From: Mucilaginibacter glaciei
GTDB taxonomy: Bacteria; Bacteroidota; Bacteroidia; Sphingobacteriales; Sphingobacteriaceae
Length of the DNA: 64,000 nucleotides
Assembly (NCBI RefSeq): GCF_014773245.1
Contig: NZ_JACWMX010000001.1
Span: 372,001 to 436,000, forward strand
Reading direction: 5' to 3'
The translations under genes were made by a program, and so were the position numbers. The stretch's first letter is position 1, and every line of letters starts with the position of its first letter. The notes under the pieces were generated by a model. It saw only the letters and a program-made list of their open reading frames with translations, ran no database searches and was not told the DNA's origin. Of the stretch, positions 34,142 to 43,902 are shown one piece after another.

Positions 34142-36316
34142 CTATTTTATAAATAACAGTTCTCTGAATTTAGGCAGCGGCCACAGGCTGTCATCAACCA
34201 ATTGCTCCAGTTTATCTACGTGGTAGCGTATCGGTTGAAAAAAGCTTTTCACCGTTTCATCATAAGCAATGGCGCGGTCGCGCAGGTCATCTATCTTGTT
34301 GGCCTTTTTGCGCTCGTTGATCATTTGCTCCACATTGGTTTTAATAAAGTTAATGTGGGTTGCTAACTGGTTGATGATATCTAACTGCGCTTCGTATGTA
34401 TCAGCAGCCAAACCTATATCCTTAAGGCCCTTAACATTTTCTACCAGTTTAGATTGGTAGGCAATTGCCGCCGGGATAATAATGTTCATCACCAGTTCGC
34501 CCATTACGCGGGCTTCTATTTGTAGTTTTTTGTAGTAGCTGTCCAGCAATATCTCGTGGCGGGCATGCACTTCGCGTTTGGTAAACACGCCGGTATCTGC
34601 AAAAAGCTCTTCAGATTTCTCTGTCAGGAAGGCATCGAGTGCCTTTGGCGTGGTTTTGATATTCGCTAAACCGCGGGCAGCTGCTTCTTTTTCCCAGTCG
34701 TCGCTATAGCCATTGCCTTCAAAGCGGATATTCCTCGACTCTTTGATGTAGCGTTTAATAACTGTCATCAGGGCTACGTCCTTCTTCTCACCTTTTTTGA
34801 TCAGCTTATCTACATCTACTTTAAATTTCTTCAGCTGATCGGCCATGATCAGGTTTAAAACGGTCATGGGGCTGGCCGAATTGGCGGATGACCCCACCGC
34901 GCGCAATTCAAACTTATTGCCGGTAAAGGCAAACGGCGATGTGCGGTTACGGTCGGTATTATCTTTTAAGATCTGCGGTATTTTGGGGATGCCCTGCCAT
35001 AACGAGTTTTCTTCTTTGATTTTCTTGCTCAGACGCGAAGTATCAATCTCATCCAAAACCTCATTAAGCTGGCTGCCCAAAAAGATAGATATAATTGCAG
35101 GCGGGGCCTCGTTAGCGCCCAGGCGGTGATCGTTATTTACCGATGCGATAGATGCCCTTAGCAGATCGGCGTGTTCATGAACGGCTTTGATGGTGTTCAC
35201 AAAAAACGTCAGGAACATCAGGTTATTCTTTGGCGTTTTGCCCGGCGATAGCAGGTTTTTGCCCGCGTTGGTAATTAACGACCAGTTGTTATGCTTGCCT
35301 GAACCGTTTACACCTGCATAAGGTTTTTCATGTAACAGTACCTTAAAGTTATGACGGCGTGCAACCCGGTCCATAATATCCATCAGCAACTGGTTATGAT
35401 CAATGGCCAGGTTGATCTCTTCATAAATAGGTGCGCATTCAAATTGCGATGGGGCCACTTCGTTATGACGTGTTTTTAAAGGGATGCCTAATTGCAGGGC
35501 TTCTGTTTCCATATCCTGCATAAAGGCGTACACCCGGCTCGGTATCGATCCAAAATAGTGGTCTTCCAGTTGCTGGTTCTTGGCCGACATGTGCCCAAAC
35601 AGCGTACGCCCGGTAAGGGAAAGATCGGGCCGGGCATTAAATAAGGCAATATCGACCAGGAAATATTCCTGCTCGATACCTAACGAAGCATTTACCTTTT
35701 CGATGCTTTTATCAAAGTAATGGCAAACATCAACGGCAGCCTTATCTAAGGCACTTAAGGTTTTTAAGAGTGGTACTTTATAATCCAGTGCTTCGCCGGT
35801 GTATGATACAAATACGGTAGGTATACATAGGGTGCGGCCAATAATAAAGGCCGGGGAAGAGGGGTCCCAGGCGGTATAGCCACGGGCCTCAAAGGTGTTA
35901 CGGATGCCCCCGCTCGGGAAGCTCGAAGCGTCCGGCTCCTGCTGCGCCAGTGCGTCGCCGCTAAAGCGTTCGATAGCCCCACCATCTGCAGTTGGTTCAA
36001 AAAATGCATCGTGTTTCTCAGCTGTAGTGCCCGTTAAGGGTTGAAACCAGTGGGTGTAGTGTGTAGCACCTTTGCCCATAGCCCATGAACGCATGGCCGA
36101 AGCAACCTGCTCGGCCATTTCGCGCGGGATAGGTACGCCATTATCAATGGAATTTACAATGCCGTTATAAGCCTCCGTCGATAGATATTCTTTCATTTTC
36201 TGCTTATCGAAAACATTGGCGCCGAAATAGTCTGAAATTTTATGCGACGGGGTTTTAACCTCAGGTATCTGGCGGTCTAATACTGCCCGGAGGGCCTGGA
36301 ATCTGATGTTTGGCAT
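34142..36316 (-). CDS. glnN: Glutamine synthetase type III
   Basis: This 724-residue enzyme makes glutamine from glutamate and ammonia. Size and the absence of the GSI adenylylation layout identify the type III family typical of Bacteroides. Signature segments include ADGGAIERFSGDALAQQEPDASSFPSGG, NASLGIEQEYFLVD, TRHNEVAPSQFECAPIYEE, and HEKPYAGVNGSGKHNNWS. It is divergent from the ammonium transporter, which forms a nitrogen-assimilation locus. Confidence 0.96.
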   Translation of the reverse strand: MPNIRFQALRAVLDRQIPEVKTPSHKISDYFGANVFDKQKMKEYLSTEAYNGIVNSIDNGVPIPREMAEQVASAMRSWAMGKGATHYTHWFQPLTGTTAEKHDAFFEPTADGGAIERFSGDALAQQEPDASSFPSGGIRNTFEARGYTAWDPSSPAFIIGRTLCIPTVFVSYTGEALDYKVPLLKTLSALDKAAVDVCHYFDKSIEKVNASLGIEQEYFLVDIALFNARPDLSLTGRTLFGHMSAKNQQLEDHYFGSIPSRVYAFMQDMETEALQLGIPLKTRHNEVAPSQFECAPIYEEINLAIDHNQLLMDIMDRVARRHNFKVLLHEKPYAGVNGSGKHNNWSLITNAGKNLLSPGKTPKNNLMFLTFFVNTIKAVHEHADLLRASIASVNNDHRLGANEAPPAIISIFLGSQLNEVLDEIDTSRLSKKIKEENSLWQGIPKIPQILKDNTDRNRTSPFAFTGNKFELRAVGSSANSASPMTVLNLIMADQLKKFKVDVDKLIKKGEKKDVALMTVIKRYIKESRNIRFEGNGYSDDWEKEAAARGLANIKTTPKALDAFLTEKSEELFADTGVFTKREVHARHEILLDSYYKKLQIEARVMGELVMNIIIPAAIAYQSKLVENVKGLKDIGLAADTYEAQLDIINQLATHINFIKTNVEQMINERKKANKIDDLRDRAIAYDETVKSFFQPIRYHVDKLEQLVDDSLWPLPKFRELLFIK

Positions 36317-36830
36317 CTTAATTAATAATTGGTGCTCAAAAATAAGATTATAACGTAAAAACAGCAGGATATATCATACAATTAATTGCAGGCCATTTCT
36401 CCAGATTCTTACCGGGGATAATCGCTTTTTTTATGACTTTTTTTAATAAATGTTAGATGTTGTAACTATTAAATAGGACTGAAGTATTCTTAGTATACAA
36501 AATAGGTAGATGTTATTGTGATATTGATATTTTAATAAACATTTAATGCTTAGTTATTGATAATTTAACAAAAAGTGTTTTTTGTTATCATATTTATACT
36601 TACTATTTTGTTTAAATGATATTAAATATATAATTTCATAAAAATATAACTATAAAAGGTTGTGAATTTTAGAAATAACTAACCTAAAAGGCATAAAAAT
36701 TAAGGATTTTGATATTTTTTGTTCTTTTTTTTGAAAAATTGTTGAATATGAGCCCTCATGTTTACGTTTTTACGCTCAATTATTAAAAAGCTAATTAAAC
36801 AAACGTCATTAACTAAACAAATTTTAACTC
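36317..36830. promoter_or_regulatory. Divergent control region of glnN and amt
   Basis: This 514-bp region is strongly AT-rich and contains no supported ORF. AACAAAAA (36567-36574) and TTTTTGTT (36579-36586) form an 8-bp inverted repeat flanked by TGAT and ATCA. A possible amt promoter is TTG at 36742-36744, an 18-bp gap and TACGTTTT at 36763-36770. A 5' leader of about 60 nt would follow. Nothing else is recognisable. Confidence 0.45.
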
Positions 36831-38402
36831 ATGGAATTAAATTTTACGAAAAGCAGGCTCTTCGACGGGTTTCGAAGTATTAGCCGGGAAAAATGGACAC
36901 TTGGTGCTACTATCTTCTTCGGAAAGATGGTCGGGCTGTTTTTGGTGATCGCTGCTATGATCACCGTCCCCGGTTTTTTCGGTACCCAGGCGCATGCCGC
37001 AGAAACTTATACCGCGCATGAAACCTCTCTGATCAATACGGTAAATACCGTTTGGACATTGGTAGCCGCTTTCCTGGTCTTTGGGATGCAGGCAGGGTTT
37101 GTAATGCTCGAAGCCGGTTTTGCTCGTAAAAAAGAAACCGTGAATATTTTAATGGAGTGTATTTTTGATACCTGCCTTTGCGGTATCTTATTCTGGGCTA
37201 TTGGTTACGCATTTATGTTTGGCCATGGTAACGGGTTTATTGGCTGGGGTGGTGTTGATGGTAAGAACTGGTTCTTCCTGCAAAATACCCCGCTTACTTA
37301 TGAGGCTTACGGTATCCCTATCTTAGCCCACTGGATCTTTCAATACGCATTTGCCGATACCTGTTCAACTATCGTATCAGGCGCGATGATTGGCCGTACA
37401 AGTTTCCGTGGCGATATCCTTTACAGCATTGGTATTACAGGTTTCATTTACCCTATTATTGGTCATTGGGCCTGGGGGCCTGACGGTTTCCTGGTAGGAT
37501 TAGGTTTCCGTGATTTTGCAGGGTCGACAGTGGTACACACCATTGGCGGTATGGCATCATTAGCGGGTGCAATTGTATTAGGCCCACGCTTAGGCAGGAT
37601 CTTTAAACGCGACGACAAAGTTAAGGGCGGCATGCCCGCTCCTCATAACCTTACCATTGCTGCCATAGGCGGCTTTATACTTTGGTTTGGCTGGTACGGT
37701 TTTAACCCGGGTAGTACACTATCTGCTATGGACGGGCAAGGAATTGGCCGCGTGGCTGCCAACACCACTTTGGCTGCCTGTGCAGGTGGTATCGTAGCGA
37801 TGTACCTGGGCTTATGGTTTGGAGCCACTAAGGGTAAATTCGATGTAGGCTTTACCGTAAATGGTTTCCTTGCCGGTTTGGTTGCTATTACCTGCCCTTG
37901 TTATTGGGTAAGCCCATTAGGGGCTATCATGTTAGGTGCCATATCGGGTATAATTGTTTACCTGGGTACCTACGCGTTAGAATACTTAAGAATTGACGAT
38001 CCGGTTGGTGCAGTACCTGTACACGGTTTGAACGGTATCTGGGGGACGCTTTCATTAGGTTTCTTCGCATCTGGTCAGTTTGGTGCAACAGGCCCAACCG
38101 GTGCCGATAATTCTGCCCCGGTTACCGGTTTGTTTTACGGTGGTGGCTTTGAAGTATTAAAAGCACAGGCCATTGGTAGTTTTGCTATCACAGGTGCAAC
38201 CTTTGCAGTAGCATTTATAATGATGTATGCCCTGCGCAAATTGCCATACCCTTGGAACCTGCGAGTTGAAGAACATGGCGAATTGGGTAAGGGTGGTATC
38301 GATGTGTTTGAGCACGGCAGCGAAGCTTACCCCCCTCAAGACGATGATGAAGTGAGCCTGAGCGGTTTGTTTGAACAAAAAGTTCAAACGCCAACAGCAT
38401 AA
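36831..38402 (+). CDS. amt: Ammonium transporter, Amt/Rh family
   Basis: This 523-residue inner-membrane channel admits ammonium. Roughly residues 57-485 form the 11-helix Amt core, with VFGMQAGFVMLEAGFARKKETVNILME, FDTCLCGILFWAIGYAFMFG, DFAGSTVVHTIGGMASLAGA and GVDVHG-like DPVGAVPVHGLNGIWGT segments. These supply the twin pore histidines (VHTIGG and VHGLNG). About 55 residues at the N terminus are extra, with a hydrophobic stretch ending AHAAET that looks like a signal peptide. No glnK follows; a porin does. Confidence 0.95.
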   Translation: MELNFTKSRLFDGFRSISREKWTLGATIFFGKMVGLFLVIAAMITVPGFFGTQAHAAETYTAHETSLINTVNTVWTLVAAFLVFGMQAGFVMLEAGFARKKETVNILMECIFDTCLCGILFWAIGYAFMFGHGNGFIGWGGVDGKNWFFLQNTPLTYEAYGIPILAHWIFQYAFADTCSTIVSGAMIGRTSFRGDILYSIGITGFIYPIIGHWAWGPDGFLVGLGFRDFAGSTVVHTIGGMASLAGAIVLGPRLGRIFKRDDKVKGGMPAPHNLTIAAIGGFILWFGWYGFNPGSTLSAMDGQGIGRVAANTTLAACAGGIVAMYLGLWFGATKGKFDVGFTVNGFLAGLVAITCPCYWVSPLGAIMLGAISGIIVYLGTYALEYLRIDDPVGAVPVHGLNGIWGTLSLGFFASGQFGATGPTGADNSAPVTGLFYGGGFEVLKAQAIGSFAITGATFAVAFIMMYALRKLPYPWNLRVEEHGELGKGGIDVFEHGSEAYPPQDDDEVSLSGLFEQKVQTPTA

Positions 38403-38411
38403 TATAAAATA

Positions 38412-38447
38412 TAACCGTGCGGCAGGCCTGTCGCACGGTTATTTATT
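38412..38447 (+). terminator. Hairpin terminator after amt
   Basis: AACCGTGCG and CGCACGGTT form a 9-bp stem extended by GCAG/CTG pairing, followed by ATTTATT, a weak T-tract. Confidence 0.65.
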
Positions 38448-38639
38448 AAACAGGGCCAAGTTCTTTTAAACTCCTTGTACCACTGGTTGTGTGAGCCCCC
38501 TTCCAAAAGATTAAAGGCCATTAGTACAAGTTTCTCATTTACATTTTTTAGATATGTTTTTTGTCTCAAGAAATTGGGAGAGCCATTCCTATGCCACAAC
38601 TATAATAAATATAAATTCTAAACCCTTAAACAATTCAAA

Positions 38640-39686
38640 ATGAAAAAGAAACTTTTACTTTTAATGTCCCTGGCCACCTTTGCTTTCGCTGCGCAGGCGC
38701 AAGATACCACCAAGGCCGATCCGCCTTTAACGATCTCTGGTTCTGTTGATACTTATTATAAATACGATTTCTCTAAACACAGTAATATCCCTACCAGCTT
38801 TGCCTCAGATCAAAATTCTATATCTATCGGTATGATAGATTTGGCATTGAAGAAAAAGGTAGGTAAGGCCGCTTTTGTTGGCGAAATGTCGTTTGGCCCG
38901 CGTGGCCAGTCGCAGTCTATCCCGCCAAGTACAACAGATGGCAGCTACCACGTACAAAACTTGTATGTATCGTACGATGTGACTGATAAGTTTAACTTAA
39001 CAGGTGGTTATATGGCTACCTTTATGGGTTATGAAGTAATTTCACCGGTGGGTAACTTTAACTACTCTACATCGTACCTGTTCACCAACGGTCCGTTCCA
39101 AAATGCAGGTTTTAAAGCAACTTATTTGTTTAGCGACAAAGCCAGCTTAATGGCCGGTATTTTTAACGATGCCTGGAATGTTTACACATCTGTAAGCAAA
39201 GTTAATACTTTTGGCGCGCAATTAATGCTTGCCCCTGCAAAGGGCTGGACAGCTTACATCAACTTATTAACCGGTACACTATCAGGCACCGAGATTGACT
39301 TGACCACTTCATACCAAATTACCGATGCCTTTAAACTGGGCTTAAACGCAGCTGATTTTTCTGCAGCAAGCGCAGTTGGTACCGGTGGCTTTAGCGGTAT
39401 AGCTTTATACCCGCAAATTGCCGTAGCTAAAGATGTTACTTTAGGTTTAAGGGGCGAGTATTTTAAAACCAAAACCGGAAGCGTAACCACATTTGGCCCG
39501 GCTCCGGGCAGTTCGGTAACAGCGTTTACCTTAACAGCTAATATCAAGAGCGGCCCGCTTACCCTGATCCCGGAGGTCAGGTTGGATAACAACAAAAACA
39601 TCACCGACGGCTTTACCAAGAGCGGTGGCGTAACGCCAACTAAAAGCGCATCACAATTTGTGTTAGCTGCGGTGTACGCGTTCTAA
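38640..39686 (+). CDS. Outer-membrane beta-barrel porin (BBP2-like)
   Basis: This 348-residue protein has a signal peptide (1-20, AAQA-Q) and alternating strands typical of a beta-barrel, from SGSVDTYYKYDF to the C-terminal LAAVYAF with terminal Phe. It matches the OmpL-like beta-barrel porin-2 group. Its position just after amt suggests that it feeds the ammonium transporter or is coregulated with it. Bacteroidota genomes often place such porins next to amt; this is recalled knowledge, not tested. Confidence 0.8.
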   Translation: MKKKLLLLMSLATFAFAAQAQDTTKADPPLTISGSVDTYYKYDFSKHSNIPTSFASDQNSISIGMIDLALKKKVGKAAFVGEMSFGPRGQSQSIPPSTTDGSYHVQNLYVSYDVTDKFNLTGGYMATFMGYEVISPVGNFNYSTSYLFTNGPFQNAGFKATYLFSDKASLMAGIFNDAWNVYTSVSKVNTFGAQLMLAPAKGWTAYINLLTGTLSGTEIDLTTSYQITDAFKLGLNAADFSAASAVGTGGFSGIALYPQIAVAKDVTLGLRGEYFKTKTGSVTTFGPAPGSSVTAFTLTANIKSGPLTLIPEVRLDNNKNITDGFTKSGGVTPTKSASQFVLAAVYAF

Positions 39687-39714
39687 TATTTTTACGGATC
39701 TTATTTAATTTATG

Positions 39715-39752
39715 AAGCCATCCATATTAATTTATGGATGGCTTATCTTTAT
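39715..39752 (+). terminator. Terminator after the porin gene
   Basis: AAGCCATCCATA and TATGGATGGCTT form a perfect 12-bp stem with a 6-nt loop, followed by ATCTTT. The distal arm ends 12 bp before the next ATG at 39756. Confidence 0.72.
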
Positions 39753-39755
39753 CAA

Positions 39756-40334
39756 ATGAAAAAACTACTAATAGCCCTGATTTGCGTATCGGCGTCGCAC
39801 GTGGCATTTGCTCAAAAAGAGTTACTGCAGTTGGATGAGACAAATAAGTACGTTTATTATCAGGTGGTTGATAAGCCCGGTGTGGTGGCCGATACGTTAT
39901 ATAATCGGTCCTTAACGTTTGCTAAAACAGCGGTGCCTAAAACTAAGCCCCAAAATGTGGTGGCCAATGCGGTTGTTACCAAAGGGAAGTTTTTAGTTTA
40001 TAGTGGATCATCAGTAGTAAGAAAGGAAGGGGGAGAAGTCTCTTATACGTTATTTATCGAATCGAAAGATCAGAAGTATCGCTACAAAGTAAGCGATTTG
40101 ATTTTCACCCCCTACGCCCGCGACCGTTTTGGTAACATGGTTGCCATACCCGGTGTAGAAGTACCTTTAGAAAAGCTTACTATAAAATATTCCCAAAAGG
40201 AGGCCGACAATTACCTGGCCCAAACAGGTGCCTTTTGCAAGCAAACCGGCGAAACTTTAAAGCGGTATATGGACAAGCTATCCAATATCCGCAAGGTGGA
40301 GCCTGTAAAAAAGGTAGCCACCGATAAATGGTAG
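39756..40334 (+). CDS. Secreted protein, DUF4468-like
   Basis: This 192-residue exported protein has a signal peptide (MKKLLIALICVSASHVAFAQ). The body alternates strands and polar loops, with YYQVVDKPGVVADTLYNR near the start and DQKYRYKVSDLIFTPYARD later, resembling DUF4468 proteins of Bacteroidota. The upstream codons to 39738 lie within the terminator and are unlikely to be translated. Function is unknown. Cys at about position 161 is the only notable residue. Confidence 0.6.
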   Translation: MKKLLIALICVSASHVAFAQKELLQLDETNKYVYYQVVDKPGVVADTLYNRSLTFAKTAVPKTKPQNVVANAVVTKGKFLVYSGSSVVRKEGGEVSYTLFIESKDQKYRYKVSDLIFTPYARDRFGNMVAIPGVEVPLEKLTIKYSQKEADNYLAQTGAFCKQTGETLKRYMDKLSNIRKVEPVKKVATDKW

Positions 40335-40498
40335 TTACCTGTCACTAAAACATTTTTCATACATTTTGTAATAAAGCTTATTTGCCAATATAAATTTTGT
40401 ATTTATAGTAGCGAACAAACTAATTATTGATAAAAAAGAAATAAATACAACATTATATTCTGTTTAAGCGTTAAATTATAAAATTAAATTCTTTCAAC

Positions 40499-41317
40499 AT
40501 GCTTAATACAAAACTAAATTTGTACAATGCCGAGTGGCTCGACGTTGTATTCGCAAACAAAAACAAAAGTTACGGTGCCTATGACCTGCGCAGTCATTAC
40601 GCCGGCAACATGGTAAGGGCGATGCTGATCACTTTCACCGTTATCGCGGCCGGGGGTGTTTATTTGAAACTCCATGCTAAAGAAATTGAGCCGGTTACAC
40701 AAGATCGTTCAATAATCGTTGTTATCACTCCTCCGCCGCCGGTAGTAAAAGTGGAGAAAAAAGTAGAGCCGTTGGTAAAACAGCCACCCGCAAAGGCATT
40801 ACCTGCAGCGCCTACCACCAAATTTTTACAATATAAGGTTACAAGTGAACCGGTTACCGAAGAACCACCGAAGATATCCGAATTGACAGGAAATGTCGGC
40901 TCGGAAACCAAAAAAGGTGATCCGGATGGCCAGATTGCGCTTCCAATTGACTTGCCTGTTGGCCCGCCATCAACTCCGGCACCAGCCGACAATGAAGTCA
41001 AAACCACCATTGGCCTTGAAGTACAGCCCGAACCCTATGGCGGCATGGGCGCTTTTTCTAAATTCCTGGGTAAAAATTTGCGTTTCCCTTCTGCTGCATC
41101 AGATGCCGGTATTTCGGGCAGGGTGGTGGTTAGCTTCGTGATCGAAAAAGATGGCAGCCTGTCAAATATCGTGGTTGAAAAAGGCATGGGTTACGGGATG
41201 GATCAGGAAGCGCTTAGGGTATTAAAACTGGCAAAAGCCTGGAAACCCGGCAGGCAAAATGGCCAGCCGGTAAGGGTGAGGTATATGATCCCGATCGCTT
41301 TTCAAATGCCTGAGTGA
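40499..41317 (+). CDS. Energy transducer TonB
   Basis: This 272-residue protein couples the proton motive force to outer-membrane receptors. It has a short cytoplasmic start (LYNAEWLDVVFANKNKSYGAYDLR), typical of Bacteroidota TonB, one transmembrane helix at about 38-55, and a Pro/Lys/Val-rich periplasmic spacer (55-165). The C-terminal TonB domain is at about 185-272 (GRVVVSFVIEKDGSLSNIVV and AWKPGRQNGQPVRVRYMIPI). No exbB or exbD is adjacent. It probably serves receptors such as the Oar-like one at 27 kb. Confidence 0.92.
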   Translation: MLNTKLNLYNAEWLDVVFANKNKSYGAYDLRSHYAGNMVRAMLITFTVIAAGGVYLKLHAKEIEPVTQDRSIIVVITPPPPVVKVEKKVEPLVKQPPAKALPAAPTTKFLQYKVTSEPVTEEPPKISELTGNVGSETKKGDPDGQIALPIDLPVGPPSTPAPADNEVKTTIGLEVQPEPYGGMGAFSKFLGKNLRFPSAASDAGISGRVVVSFVIEKDGSLSNIVVEKGMGYGMDQEALRVLKLAKAWKPGRQNGQPVRVRYMIPIAFQMPE

Positions 41318-41326
41318 TTAACAATT

Positions 41327-41364
41327 AGCTTTGACAACTTTTAGAGGTTGTCAAAGCTTTTTTA
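41327..41364 (+). terminator. Terminator after tonB
   Basis: AGCTTTGACAAC and GTTGTCAAAGCT form a perfect 12-bp stem with an 8-nt loop, followed by TTTTTT. Confidence 0.9.
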
Positions 41365-41465
41365 AAAATCGATATAAATTTTTAATAGTTATATTTTGCC
41401 CCGTTTGAAAGTAATGGTGGCACTACCGTGTCAGTAGGGTAAAATTCAAGTAGCTGATTATCAAC

Positions 41466-41508
41466 TGTTCATGTATGTTCACGGTGTTCATATGTGTTCA
41501 CGTGAACA
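41466..41508. promoter_or_regulatory. Helically phased TGTTCA array ending in a palindrome
   Basis: TGTTCA starts at 41466, 41476, 41485 and 41495, a spacing of 10, 9 and 10 bp that places all copies on one face of the helix. The fourth copy is the left arm of the perfect 14-bp palindrome TGTTCACGTGAACA (41495-41508). It is 168 bp before purL. Purpose unknown; a cooperative regulator-binding array is the simplest reading. Confidence 0.6.
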
Positions 41509-41676
41509 TTTTTAGCGTTTTCGGCCTTTAAATTCCGTCTTATGGGGCTTTAAATCTATAGAATGACGCAATCATTTTCTTATCACTGGATTGGGCTATT
41601 TAATATACCTTAAACCTTTAGGCTTTCGGCTCTTTTTCTTAATTTCGCGGCATCCATTCAACTAAATCAGCATACA

Positions 41677-43902
41677 TTGGAGAACCAGGAATTAACAACC
41701 GTTGAAACCGCCCGCGATCTGGGACTTTTACCCGAAGAATACGACAGAATAAACGAGATAATGGGCCGCGTGCCTAACTTTACCGAGTTATCTATCTTCG
41801 CGGTAATGTGGAGCGAACACTGCTCGTATAAAAACTCGATCACCTGGTTAAAAACCTTACCTAAAGACGGCCCGCGCATGCTGGCCAAGGCAGGTGAAGA
41901 AAACGCCGGATTAGTTGACCTTGGCGACGGTATTGGCTGCGCCTTTAAAATAGAATCACATAACCACCCATCAGCATTAGAGCCTTACCAGGGTGCTGCA
42001 ACAGGGGTGGGCGGTATCAACCGCGATATATTTACGATGGGTGCAAGGCCTATCGCTCAAATGAATTCATTACGTTTCGGCGATCTGAGTCTTGATAAAA
42101 CTAAATGGCTGGTTAAAGGCGTGGTAAAAGGCATCAGCCATTATGGTAACGCCTTCGGCATCCCTACAGTTGGCGGCGAATTGTTCTTTGACGAATGCTA
42201 CAATATCAACCCGCTGGTAAACGCGTTTTCGGCAGGTATTGTTAAAGCCGGCGAAACTGTTTCTGCTACATCATACGGTGTAGGTAATCCGGTTTATATA
42301 GTGGGTTCGGCTACCGGTAAAGACGGGATCCATGGTGCTGCTTTTGCATCTAAAGATATCACCGAAGATTCTGTAAACGATCTGCCAGCTGTACAGGTTG
42401 GTGATCCTTTCCAGGAAAAATTATTGTTAGAAGCTACTTTAGAAGTGATCAAGACCGGTGCCGTTATTGGCATGCAGGATATGGGTGCTGCAGGTATCAT
42501 CTGCTCTAACTCAGAAATGAGCGCTAAAGGCGAACATGGCATGATCATCCACCTGGATCGTGTGCCGATGCGCCAGGAAAATATGAAGCCTTACGAGATC
42601 TTACTTTCTGAATCGCAGGAGCGCATGTTGATCGTAGTGGAGAAAGGTAAAGAAGCTTTGGTTGAAGCCGTATTTGATAAATGGGACTTGAATTGTGCCA
42701 TTATTGGTGAGGTAACCGATACACAACGCCTGGAATACTTTATGAATGGCGAAAAGGTAGCTGATGTACCTGCTGATGATTTAGTATTGGGTGGCGGTGC
42801 GCCGGTTTACGAACGCGAATACCGCGAGCCTGCTTACTTTGCCGAGAACCAAAAATTTAAGATAGAAGATGTTGCCGAGCCCGAAAATTTAATTGACGTA
42901 GCCGAGCATTTGATAGCACATCCAAACATTGCATCCAAACGTTGGGTAACCGACCAGTACGATAGCATGGTAGGGGTGGCGACCATGACCACTAATCGCC
43001 CAAGCGATGCAGCCGTTGTGGCCGTGCGCGATACCAATAAAGCGATTGTTATTACCTGCGATTGTAACTCGCGCTATGTATACGCCGACCCGCAAAAAGG
43101 TACAGCCATTGCCGTAGCAGAAGCTGCACGTAATATTACCTGCGCAGGTGGCGAACCGGTTGCAATAACTAATTGCCTAAATTTTGGTAATCCTTACAAA
43201 CCTGAAGTTTATTGGCAGTTTGTGGGTGCCATAAAAGGTATGAGCGAAGCCTGTACTAAATTTGAAACCCCGGTAACCGGTGGTAACGTAAGTTTTTATA
43301 ATCAGTCGTCAGATGAGGGCCCGGTTTTCCCAACGCCGACCATTGGTATGCTGGGCGTAATGGATGATGTGAGTAACATCATGACATCAGACTTTAAACA
43401 GCCCGGCGATTTGATTTACCTGATCGGCGAATCGCAAAACGATATTGCTTCATCGCAATACCTGGCGTCGTACCACAAAATAGTAAAAGCACCTGCGCCA
43501 TACTTTGATATCGATAAAGAGTATGATATGCACCAGGTTGTAAAAGAGTTGATCAAGCATAAAGTGGTGCAATCGGCACACGATGTAGCTGATGGCGGTT
43601 TGTATATCGCACTAACGGAATCGGCTATGCCCAACGGTTTGGGCTTCGATATAGAGACCGATATCGCTATCCGTAAGGACGCATTTTTGTTTGGTGAATC
43701 ACAAGGCAGGGTAGTTGTTTCTGTTGCGCCTGACGACCAGGAACGCTTTATAGAGATGATGGCCACCAGCGAAGTTGAATTTAGCTTGTTGGGTACGGTT
43801 AATGGTATTGGTGATACTACTATCGACGAGGAATTGTTCGGTAATATCACCGATATTAAAATGGTGAACGATAACGTTTTGCATGTAATTTTAGGCGAAT
43901 AA
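41677..43902 (+). CDS. purL: Phosphoribosylformylglycinamidine synthase, small PurL type
   Basis: This 741-residue enzyme makes formylglycinamidine ribonucleotide in purine synthesis, using ammonia supplied by PurQ. It is the single-domain-set PurL without a fused glutaminase. Sequence features include [36 protein letters not shown], and [19 protein letters not shown]. The start codon appears to be TTG, because [17 protein letters not shown] matches the usual PurL N terminus and no in-frame ATG precedes it. purQ and purS are not adjacent. The stop overlaps the next start by 1 bp (TAATG). Confidence 0.93.
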   Translation: MENQELTTVETARDLGLLPEEYDRINEIMGRVPNFTELSIFAVMWSEHCSYKNSITWLKTLPKDGPRMLAKAGEENAGLVDLGDGIGCAFKIESHNHPSALEPYQGAATGVGGINRDIFTMGARPIAQMNSLRFGDLSLDKTKWLVKGVVKGISHYGNAFGIPTVGGELFFDECYNINPLVNAFSAGIVKAGETVSATSYGVGNPVYIVGSATGKDGIHGAAFASKDITEDSVNDLPAVQVGDPFQEKLLLEATLEVIKTGAVIGMQDMGAAGIICSNSEMSAKGEHGMIIHLDRVPMRQENMKPYEILLSESQERMLIVVEKGKEALVEAVFDKWDLNCAIIGEVTDTQRLEYFMNGEKVADVPADDLVLGGGAPVYEREYREPAYFAENQKFKIEDVAEPENLIDVAEHLIAHPNIASKRWVTDQYDSMVGVATMTTNRPSDAAVVAVRDTNKAIVITCDCNSRYVYADPQKGTAIAVAEAARNITCAGGEPVAITNCLNFGNPYKPEVYWQFVGAIKGMSEACTKFETPVTGGNVSFYNQSSDEGPVFPTPTIGMLGVMDDVSNIMTSDFKQPGDLIYLIGESQNDIASSQYLASYHKIVKAPAPYFDIDKEYDMHQVVKELIKHKVVQSAHDVADGGLYIALTESAMPNGLGFDIETDIAIRKDAFLFGESQGRVVVSVAPDDQERFIEMMATSEVEFSLLGTVNGIGDTTIDEELFGNITDIKMVNDNVLHVILGE

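Larger units (their letters stand above)
41318..41676. promoter_or_regulatory. Intergenic region between tonB and purL
   Basis: This 359-bp stretch holds the tonB terminator (41327-41364) and the TGTTCA array (41466-41508, reported separately). A possible -7 element TAATTTCG at 41640-41647 lies 30 bp before the purL start. I see no supported ORF or RNA gene in it. Confidence 0.5.

Noticed and set aside
38384..38599. 71-codon minus-strand frame between amt and the porin
   Set aside because: It overlaps the end of amt and runs through the amt terminator hairpin, and shows no family or start signal.
41466..41508. TGTTCA array considered as a CRISPR array
   Set aside because: Repeat units are only 6 bp with 3-4 bp between them. 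No 20-40 bp repeats, spacers or cas genes are present.
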